Below, piece by piece: positions 25,308 through 31,613 of a DNA stretch of 64,000 bases (the stretch's first letter is position 1; each line of letters opens with the position of its first letter). Source of the stretch: Desulfuromonas thiophila (GTDB lineage: Bacteria; Desulfobacterota; Desulfuromonadia; Desulfuromonadales; Desulfuromonadaceae). Below the pieces are notes generated by a model. The model was not told where the DNA came from and ran no database searches. It saw only the letters and a program-made list of their open reading frames with translations. Where the stretch lies: positions 186,001 through 250,000 of the forward strand of contig NZ_FNAQ01000001.1 in the NCBI RefSeq assembly GCF_900101955.1. Reading direction: 5' to 3'. A program made the position numbers and the translations under genes.

Positions 25308-26454
25308 GGCGCAGCTTCCTTTTTTTGATATGCGCATTGACGATCAGGCGATCGATCAGCGGAGCACAGACATTGCCGAACAGGATAACGAGAGCGGCAC
25401 TTTCCGGCATCATCGGGTTGAAGACGCGCACGACAACAACCAGAGCGCCGATCATAAAACCATAGATCCACTGGCCCAGGCCGGTCATGGCCGCCGAGGA
25501 GTGATCGGTGGCGAGGAACACCAGACCGAAGGCCAGGCCGCCGAGTACCAGATGCCAGGCCGGGTTGAGAGCGGCCGGATTGAACATGCACAGCAGGGAG
25601 GAAACGGCGGTTACGCCGACAAGGATCGAGGCCATGATGCGCCAGCTGGCGATGCCGCTGACCAGCAGGATGGCAGCACCGATCAGGCAGGCCAGCGCCG
25701 AGGTTTCACCCATGGTGCCGGGGATGGTGCCGAGGAAGGCCGCTTTCCAGCTGATGCCGAGCTCGCTCAGGGCCGGCAGACCGTTGTTCAGCGCCATGGT
25801 CAGGGGGGTGGCACCACTGTAGCCGTCGACGGCGGTCCAGGCGGTTTCACCGGTCAGCGAGGACGGATAGGCCAGGTACATGAAGCCCCAGGCCACCAGC
25901 GCCGGGTTGAGGAAGTTCATGCCAATGCCACCGTAAATTTCACGACCGATAACCACGCCGAAGGAGGTAGCCAGCACCACCTGCCACAGGGGTACGGTGG
26001 GTGGCATCAGCAGGGCGATCAGGGTCGCGGTGACCAGGAAGCCGGCATCAATGTTCTTTTTGCGCATGGCGGCAAAAACGGTGACCCAGATGGCCTGGGT
26101 GATCAGGCTGACCAGCAGCACCGGCAGGAACAGGCCGGCACCCTTAAGCAGGTTGGCCACCAGGGAGGTGTGATTGCTCAGGCCCGGCTGTGCGGCGCCA
26201 CCGGCCATCTGGGCCAGGGTCAGGTTGATCTGGTAGCCGCTATTCCACATGGCCATCATGATGCAGGGCAACAGGGCCAGCATGAGAATGCTCATGACAC
26301 GCTTGTGGTTGATGCTGTCGCGTACATGAACCGGGCCGCTGGTGACGCTGGCCGGCGAATAGAGGGTCGTGTCGATGGCGTCGTACACCGCAGCGTACTT
26401 TTCCCACTTCCCGCCCTTGTCAAAATCGGGTTTCAAATCTTCGAGTAATTTCAC
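25300..26454 (-). CDS. nqrB: Na+-translocating NADH:quinone reductase subunit B
   Basis: The main Na+-pathway subunit, about 384 residues with some ten helices. Covalent FMN is expected at T216 within GYSGATPL, the ApbE target. The N-terminal segment EDLKPDFDKGGKWEKY matches NqrB, which is why I placed the start at GTG 26454 (AAGGA upstream) and not at the longer frame's first Met, which would run into nqrA. The motifs GREIYGGIGMNFLNPAL and FLATDHSSA are typical. The start is five bases after the nqrA stop. Confidence 0.94.
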   Translation of the reverse strand: MKLLEDLKPDFDKGGKWEKYAAVYDAIDTTLYSPASVTSGPVHVRDSINHKRVMSILMLALLPCIMMAMWNSGYQINLTLAQMAGGAAQPGLSNHTSLVANLLKGAGLFLPVLLVSLITQAIWVTVFAAMRKKNIDAGFLVTATLIALLMPPTVPLWQVVLATSFGVVIGREIYGGIGMNFLNPALVAWGFMYLAYPSSLTGETAWTAVDGYSGATPLTMALNNGLPALSELGISWKAAFLGTIPGTMGETSALACLIGAAILLVSGIASWRIMASILVGVTAVSSLLCMFNPAALNPAWHLVLGGLAFGLVFLATDHSSAAMTGLGQWIYGFMIGALVVVVRVFNPMMPESAALVILFGNVCAPLIDRLIVNAHIKKRKLRHV

Positions 26455-26459
26455 GGCGG

Positions 26460-27797
26460 CTATCCTTCTTTCTCGATGGTGGTGAGTGCACTGCGCAACA
26501 GCGGGCCGTATTCCTTCTTGCCCGAGCAGACAAAGGTGCACAGCGCCAGATCTTCCTCATCCAGCTCCAGGCAGCCCAGATTCTGGGCCTCATCGGTGTC
26601 GCCGGAGCACAGGGCGCGCAGCAGGAAGCCCGGCAGGATATCCAGCGGCATCACCTTGTCGAAGGAGCCGATATCGAGGATGTTGCCCGGCCGGCCGTAG
26701 GTGCTGGTGTTCATTTCACCCGAAGGCCCGCCGGTGAAGGCGGTGAGGAAGGCGCGTTTAATCGAGAACTTGTCAGCGCCGGCGGTCAGCGAGGCGAGGA
26801 ATTCACGATCCCGTTTTTCCGGCAGCACGCTCACCTGCAGGTGGTAGCGACCGAGGAAGGCCAGCGGGCCAGCCGCCGTGGCGCCGTGCAGTACCGAACC
26901 GGAAACGATGCGCTGCTCACCCTGCTTGAGGCCGCCGGCGGTCAGTTCCTGCAGGTTGGCACCCATACGGGTACGCAGCAGCCGCGGCTGGCTGACGCCC
27001 GGGCCGGCCAAGGCGACAATGCGCCCGGTCGGAATCTTGCCGCTGAGGAAGAACTTGCCGTAGGCGATAACGTCCTGATAGTTGATATACCAGACCGTCT
27101 TGGCGGCATTCACCGGTGCGAGGAAGTGGATATGGGTGCCGGGCAGTCCCGCCGGATGGGGACCGTCGAATTCCTCATAGCTGGCGCCGTTGATACGCGG
27201 CAGCACCACATTGGGTTTCTGGCAGACATAAAGCTTGCCATCCGTCAGTCGGCTGAGCACCTTCAGGCCGTTGGCGAAGGCTTGCTCTTCCTCTTTGATC
27301 AGCAGTTCTGCGCGGGCGGCCAGGGGATTGGTGTCCATGGCGGTGACGAAGATGGCTGCCGGCGTGCTGTCAATGGCCGGAATCTTGCTGAAGGGACGGG
27401 TGCGCAGCGCCGTCCACAGGCCGGAATCGACCAGGTTGGCAACAACCTTGTCGCGCGCCAGGCCATCCAGTTCGGCTTCCTTGTAGCTGGCAAAGATCTC
27501 GGCATCGTCGCCGTTGAGTTCGATGACAACGGATTGCAGTACGCGGCGCTCGCCGCGATTGATGGCTACGACCTTGCCGCAGCCGGGAGAGGTGAATTTG
27601 ACACCTTCGTTTTTCTTGTCGGTGAACAGAAGCTGGCCCAGCTTGACCTGGTCGCCGACCTTGACGGTCATGCTCGGCTTCATGCCGACATAGTCCGGGC
27701 CGAGCAGGGCGACGGACTTGACCGAAGGGGCGTCGTAGACTTTCTGTTCGGGGCTGCCACTGATTGGCAGATCCAGGCCCTTGGTGATTTTAATCAT
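26460..27797 (-). CDS. nqrA: Na+-translocating NADH:quinone reductase subunit A
   Basis: Soluble quinone-site-associated subunit, 445 residues, the length of well-studied NqrA. It begins [16 protein letters not shown] and includes [35 protein letters not shown] and, near the C terminus, [24 protein letters not shown]. The start at 27797 is chosen on family N-terminal likeness; the upstream sequence AAGAAAGTGGATTGAA gives only a weak ribosome site. First gene of nqrABCDEF. A leader of about 300 bases precedes it, with a candidate promoter, operator-like repeats, hairpins and a small open frame with a much better ribosome site, so its translation may depend on leader structure. Confidence 0.95.
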   Translation of the reverse strand: MIKITKGLDLPISGSPEQKVYDAPSVKSVALLGPDYVGMKPSMTVKVGDQVKLGQLLFTDKKNEGVKFTSPGCGKVVAINRGERRVLQSVVIELNGDDAEIFASYKEAELDGLARDKVVANLVDSGLWTALRTRPFSKIPAIDSTPAAIFVTAMDTNPLAARAELLIKEEEQAFANGLKVLSRLTDGKLYVCQKPNVVLPRINGASYEEFDGPHPAGLPGTHIHFLAPVNAAKTVWYINYQDVIAYGKFFLSGKIPTGRIVALAGPGVSQPRLLRTRMGANLQELTAGGLKQGEQRIVSGSVLHGATAAGPLAFLGRYHLQVSVLPEKRDREFLASLTAGADKFSIKRAFLTAFTGGPSGEMNTSTYGRPGNILDIGSFDKVMPLDILPGFLLRALCSGDTDEAQNLGCLELDEEDLALCTFVCSGKKEYGPLLRSALTTIEKEG

Positions 27798-27841
27798 TTC
27801 AATCCACTTTCTTGTCAAAGGGGTTTTAAATCAAGCCATGT

Positions 27842-27949
27842 TCAGTTCCGCGCTATCGTTACAGGGCTGACGAGGCGAAAAAGACGCAGTTGATTGTCAC
27901 GCACAGGGGCCAGCCAGGGCCCGGCCCGAACCTTTTTTTTCCATTCCAT
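27842..27949 (-). CDS. Possible 35-residue leader ORF upstream of nqrA
   Basis: An ATG at 27949 lies seven bases after AAGGGGAG, a better ribosome site than that of nqrA. The frame begins MEWKKKVRAGPW, is basic, and ends with TGA 44 bases before the nqrA start. It resembles no protein I know. It may be a translated leader that opens the message for nqrA, or chance. An alternative 62-codon frame on the same strand (27897-28085) has no ribosome site. Confidence 0.3.
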   Translation of the reverse strand: MEWKKKVRAGPWLAPVRDNQLRLFRLVSPVTIARN

Positions 27950-28032
27950 CGGTAATCTCCCCTTCGTTGAATGAACAACAACAGAACCCTGCTTCCACTT
28001 GAGATAAGTTGAAAGCGATGGCAGGACATGAG

Positions 28033-28072
28033 CCCGTAATAACGGGGTTTTGCAGTCGGATTTCTCGACTGC
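28033..28072 (-). promoter_or_regulatory. Two adjacent hairpins in the nqr leader
   Basis: GCAGTCG (28052-28058) pairs with CGACTGC (28066-28072), and CCCGT (28033-28037) pairs with ACGGG (28042-28046). In the transcript the two stems are separated by only five bases (AAAAC), giving a compact fold early in the leader. It may be a regulatory structure. I could not match it to a known riboswitch. Confidence 0.4.
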
Positions 28073-28074
28073 GG

Positions 28075-28094
28075 ATTGTATACAAATTGTATAC
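28075..28094. promoter_or_regulatory. Tandem TTGTATAC operator-like repeats upstream of nqr
   Basis: TTGTATACAA, a perfect 10-bp palindrome (28076-28085), is followed by TTGTATAC (28087-28094), so the unit ATTGTATAC repeats with an 11-bp period. Palindromes of this kind (TTGTATACAA) are known operators of some GntR-family regulators. The site is just downstream of the candidate promoter, a position suited to repression. No GntR gene is in the window. Confidence 0.5.
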
Positions 28095-28118
28095 GGTATA
28101 ATTAAATGGCAGCTGACA

Positions 28119-28148
28119 GTATTACGATGTTCGTCGCTTGCCTGTCAA
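28119..28148 (-). promoter_or_regulatory. Candidate sigma-70 promoter for nqrABCDEF
   Basis: On the minus strand TTGACA (28148-28143) is followed after 18 bases by TAATAC (28124-28119). The -35 box is perfect but the -10 box is poor. If used, the leader of nqrA would be about 310 bases. Confidence 0.4.
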
Positions 28149-28204
28149 TAGACTGTGACGAAAAAGCAGGCAAAAACCGTTTGCCCGACGCGCTTTAGAC
28201 CTGC

Positions 28205-28936
28205 TTAGTGTGGTCTGCCGGAACCCTCGTGGTCCTGCTCGTGGCAGGCGATATAGTCGCGGATGGCAAACAGCTCCGACAGGTTGAGGGACAGAAACTG
28301 CAGGCCGATGCCGGCCGGGATTTCCGGCCTGGCCGGCTGGTCGCGGTCGTTGATCCAGGTGACGATGGCCTGGCACAGGATCGGCTCGCGGCCCGTCGGC
28401 AGATCGAGCAGAACACACAGGGAGCTGTTGAGGGATGGCGGCGTCTCGGTAGCGATGAAGATGCCGCCGCTGCTGAGGTTGTAGGCACAGGCGGCGCGCA
28501 ACTGATCGCGGGCGGGACCGAACTGGACAATCAGGCTGGTCTGCAGGCGGTAGAAGGCGCGGTGGGCCAGCCCCAACGTGCGGCGGGCGGTGGCCAGAAA
28601 CAGGTGCTGGTTGATGGGTTTGAACAGCACATCATCGGGTCGCGCCGCAATGCAATGGCGCCGCTCGTCGGGATCGTTCCCGTCGATGACGGCGACCACC
28701 GGGATGCCGTGCAACTGGTCATCCTCCTTGAGTTGCCGGCAGATGCAGGTGGGATTCTGGCAGGAGAGTTGCGGCGCGACGAAAATGATATCCGGGCGGC
28801 GTGTCCGGGCTTGACGGAGGATGTCCTCGCCGTCATTGCCGACCAGCAACTCGAAACCCTCCCGGCGGGAGAAGTCTTGATTGAACTGCAGCAGGGCCTG
28901 GATCTCGGCGGAAACGAGGATGAGGTGACCCGACAT
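28205..28936 (-). CDS. PilZ-domain protein with receiver-like N terminus
   Basis: A 243-residue cytosolic protein with an N-terminal domain of receiver shape (about 4-120) and a PilZ domain (about 125-235). The c-di-GMP-binding pattern is complete: RAFYR (R126 and R130, RxxxR) and NLSSGG (153-158). In the receiver the phospho-acceptor position reads IIFVAPQL with Ala54, and the N-terminal acidic pair is replaced by SAE. The lysine is kept (LFKPIN, K106). It is therefore a pseudo-receiver joined to a working c-di-GMP sensor, a layout seen in gliding and swarming deltaproteobacteria. Partner and output are unknown. Cysteines cluster in SCQNPTCICR. A structured repeat precedes it. Confidence 0.87.
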   Translation of the reverse strand: MSGHLILVSAEIQALLQFNQDFSRREGFELLVGNDGEDILRQARTRRPDIIFVAPQLSCQNPTCICRQLKEDDQLHGIPVVAVIDGNDPDERRHCIAARPDDVLFKPINQHLFLATARRTLGLAHRAFYRLQTSLIVQFGPARDQLRAACAYNLSSGGIFIATETPPSLNSSLCVLLDLPTGREPILCQAIVTWINDRDQPARPEIPAGIGLQFLSLNLSELFAIRDYIACHEQDHEGSGRPH

Positions 28937-28969
28937 GGTGATTTCTCCCGGCGGTGTAGGGCTTCAGCA

Positions 28970-29099
28970 GGATGTTGAAAAAGTCCTCTCCAGGGCTTTT
29001 TCAACGACGCAGGCCGAAAATGCACTTTTTCGTCTTGCTCAAAAAATACAATTCATTGTGGAGCAATGATTGATTTTGGGTGCCCATCCATGGGCGCTA
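28970..29099 (-). repeat. Structured intergenic repeat, copy 2
   Basis: Read on the minus strand, it starts 34 bases after the stop of the Prc-like protease gene and has the same direction, as copy 1 (17145-17275) has to its gene. The inverted pairs are GCCCAT/ATGGGC, TTGCTC/GAGCAA and a long stem GTTGAAAAAG/CTTTTTCAAC, the last one perfect here while decayed in copy 1. Blocks shared with copy 1 cover most of the 130 bases. Confidence 0.78.
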
Positions 29100-29133
29100 C
29101 AGGTCGTTGTTCATCAGCCTGTGGGACTGTGCA

Positions 29134-31251
29134 TCAAAGCAGGGCGGCCCGCAGGGGTGCGCTCAGGGGCTGGCCAGCCATGTCCTGCAGCAGATGGAGA
29201 GATTCCTGGACATAGGCGTCCTTGGCCAAGGCTTCCTGCAGGGCGGCATCGTCCTGCGGTGAATCTTCCTTTTCCTGGTCCTGATCCATCTCGTCGACCG
29301 CGTCCTTGAGTTCCAGCCGTTCGGCGCGGATGTCGGCCAGTTGCAGGCTCCGGCGGCTGTCGTCCAGGCGGCGGCGGGCGCGCTCGGCCTGTTCGGCGAT
29401 ACGGATGAATTCGGGGTTGGTAGCGATCCGCCGCGAACTCGCTGCCTGTAGCTGTTCGAGATTGAAGCTGGCGGTCAGAGGCTGATAGTCCGTGGCGGCG
29501 ATGGTGTCCCACGGCAGCGAATAATCCATGTGGCGTTCGCCACTCTTGATGGCTTCGAAACGATCCGGCAGCACGATGTCGGCTTCAATGCCGCGGTACT
29601 GGGTCGAGGCGCCACTGACGCGGTAAAACTTCTGCACGGTGATTTTCAAGGCACCGAGGGGCTTATATTTCTCCATGTTGCGCAAGGGCAGATTGCTGTC
29701 CAGATCAATGACCGCCTGCACCGTGCCCTTGCCGTGGGTATGACGACTGCCGAGCACAATGGCACGGCCATAGTCCTGCAGTGCTCCGGCCAGAATCTCC
29801 GACGCTGAAGCGCTGAACTTGTTAACCAGCACGATCAACGGTCCGTCATAGATGCTGCCGGGTTCCTCGTCGGCCAGCACCTCCACCTTCTGTTCGCTGT
29901 CGCGGATCTGTACTACCGGCCCTTGGTCGATGAACAGACCGGTGGTGTCGACAGCATCGGTCAGCGAGCCACCGCCGTTGTTGCGCAGATCCAGCACCAG
30001 ACCGCCGATGCCTTTGGTCAGCAGCTTGGCCAGTTCGCGACGGACATCGTCGGTGACATTGCGGGCGGTTTTTTTGCCGTTGGTAAAGTCGCGGTAGAAG
30101 CTGGGAATCTTCAGATAGCCGTAGCGGCTGCCGTCCGGCATCTCGAGCAGGGCAGCGCGGGCGAAGGTTTCCTTGATCTGGACGGTGTCGCGCACGATGG
30201 CGATGGTCCGTCGGCTGCCATCGGGTTTGCGGATGTGCAACCGGACCGTGCTGCCCTTGGGACCACGGATCAGGCTGACGGCATCGCGGATGCGGGTGTC
30301 GCTGATGTCGACGGGCTCCCGGTTGCCTTCGGCCACCTTCAGGATGATGTCCTCGCTCTCCAGCTGGCCCTGGCGCTGGGCGGCACCCCCGGGAATCAGG
30401 CTGACAACCTTGATATAGCCCTCATCTTCACGCAGCAGGGCGCCGATGCCTTCGAGGGAGCCGCGCATGTGGATGTCGAAATCTTCCTTCTGCTCCGGCG
30501 GCAGATACAGGCTGTGGGGGTCGTAGGCACGGGCAATGGCGTCAAGATAGCGATCGAAATAGTCCTGCAGCTGTTCTTTGGCCATGCGGGCGAACAGATG
30601 GCGGTAGCGTTTGGCGACCTTTTCACGCGCCTGTCGCTCCAGTGTGGCGTCGTCCGGCAGTGGCTCGGGATTCTCTGGCCGCTCGGCGGCTTTTTGGGCT
30701 TCCTCCTGCAGGTCGAGGAAGCTGTTGGCAACCTGATAGGTCAGAATGTCGTGCCAGCGGGCGCGCAGATCGGCCGGCGTGGCGCAGAAGTCGAGTTTTT
30801 TCGGGTCGGTTTCGATCTGGCGGTTCAGTTCAAAATTGAGGGGCTGCTGCAGGAGTTCGTCGACCAGGCGGGCCAGTTCGGTCAGGCGTTGCTGCAGCAG
30901 TTCGGCGGCATGCAGCGGGAGATGAATGGTGCCACGGCGAATCTCGTTGTCGATGTAGGCCTCATAGGCTTTGAGTTGTTGCAAATCGGTTTTAAGCAGA
31001 AAACGTTTTTGTGCATCCAGTTGTTTTATATACAGGTCGAAAGCTGCCCGTGACAGGGTGTCATCGATGGATTTGTGGCTGTAATGGTGTCGCACCAAGT
31101 GCTGACTGAGGATGAAGCCGAGCAGTTTCGCCCGCTGTGCATCGAAGCTGGCCGGTGGTGCTGGCGCGGCGGCGACATGGCCACATAACAGCAGGATAAG
31201 GAGTAGCGCGGCGAAACCGAAGCGCCGAAGACGCAGGTGTGAAGCGTGCAT
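29134..31251 (-). CDS. Periplasmic C-terminal processing protease (Prc/Tsp, S41 family)
   Basis: A 705-residue protease of the tail-specific type, near the 680 residues of E. coli Prc. It has a signal peptide (about 10-34, ending HVAAAPAPP), a long helical N-terminal region, a PDZ domain (IKVVSLIPGGAAQRQGQLESED in outline) and the S41 catalytic domain. The Ser-Lys dyad lies in FSASASEILAGALQDYGRA and HTHGKGTVQ, with GGLVLDLRNNGGGSL before it. Such enzymes trim or degrade periplasmic proteins from their C termini. I chose ATG 31251 because the signal peptide follows directly. The acidic C-terminal tail EMDQDQEKEDSPQDD is a variable extension. Confidence 0.93.
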   Translation of the reverse strand: MHASHLRLRRFGFAALLLILLLCGHVAAAPAPPASFDAQRAKLLGFILSQHLVRHHYSHKSIDDTLSRAAFDLYIKQLDAQKRFLLKTDLQQLKAYEAYIDNEIRRGTIHLPLHAAELLQQRLTELARLVDELLQQPLNFELNRQIETDPKKLDFCATPADLRARWHDILTYQVANSFLDLQEEAQKAAERPENPEPLPDDATLERQAREKVAKRYRHLFARMAKEQLQDYFDRYLDAIARAYDPHSLYLPPEQKEDFDIHMRGSLEGIGALLREDEGYIKVVSLIPGGAAQRQGQLESEDIILKVAEGNREPVDISDTRIRDAVSLIRGPKGSTVRLHIRKPDGSRRTIAIVRDTVQIKETFARAALLEMPDGSRYGYLKIPSFYRDFTNGKKTARNVTDDVRRELAKLLTKGIGGLVLDLRNNGGGSLTDAVDTTGLFIDQGPVVQIRDSEQKVEVLADEEPGSIYDGPLIVLVNKFSASASEILAGALQDYGRAIVLGSRHTHGKGTVQAVIDLDSNLPLRNMEKYKPLGALKITVQKFYRVSGASTQYRGIEADIVLPDRFEAIKSGERHMDYSLPWDTIAATDYQPLTASFNLEQLQAASSRRIATNPEFIRIAEQAERARRRLDDSRRSLQLADIRAERLELKDAVDEMDQDQEKEDSPQDDAALQEALAKDAYVQESLHLLQDMAGQPLSAPLRAALL

Positions 31252-31613
31252 GAAAAGATATCCTTTGTGGGTGAAGCGCTGAGACCTTGGCTCCGTGGTG
31301 GCTTCGGTCTGAGCCGCCGGCCGCTCTGGAGGCAGAGCCAGCCCGGTTACGCATGGTAGCACAGAGCGACGCTTGAGGGCAGCGAAGAAAGCATCCCGGC
31401 GTGGCTAAAAAAAAGGCCGGCGCCGTTGCCGGCACCGACCAAAAAAGAAGGAGGTCTGGAAGGAGTTTTGTTGCTTTGTTGATGGGAGGATAATCCGGTT
31501 CTGTTGCCGGCGACAGGGGCAATCGCGCATTTTTTGGGGGCGGATGCGGTTTGTCTGGCTGTGGTTTTACACAGTTTTCTTCAGCGACGGGAACGCAAGC
31601 GTTTTTCATCCTG
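31252..31613. other. Intergenic region between the DinG-like and Prc-like genes
   Basis: About 360 bp without a convincing gene. A long minus-strand open frame covers it but has no ribosome site and no family features, and overlaps the protease gene. It contains the minus-strand terminator at 31407-31433 and should contain the protease promoter; TGCTACCAT at about 31350 would serve as an extended -10 but lacks a good -35. Confidence 0.5.
31407..31433 (-). terminator. Terminator downstream of the DinG-like gene
   Basis: GCCGGC (31428-31433) pairs with GCCGGC (31416-31421) across a six-base loop, and on the minus strand eight T residues follow (31414-31407). It lies about 180 bases after the helicase stop codon. 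Confidence 0.8.

Larger units (their letters stand above)
27798..28204. other. nqr leader and control region (about 400 bp without a sure gene)
   Basis: Contains, in the order read by nqr transcription (minus strand): the promoter candidate (28148-28119), two TTGTATAC repeats (28094-28075), a stem GCAGTCG/CGACTGC, a stem CCCGT/ACGGG, the small ORF at 27949 and the weak nqrA ribosome site. The far end (28150-28204), next to the PilZ gene's 3' end, shows no clear terminator for that gene beyond a short GCAGG-rich stretch. Confidence 0.6.

Noticed and set aside
27895-27912. CACGCACAGGGG string resembling the start of a GEMM-I c-di-GMP riboswitch
   Set aside because: The conserved later parts (AAACC pairing and second stem) are absent on that strand; the similar ACCGATGG string lies on the other strand.
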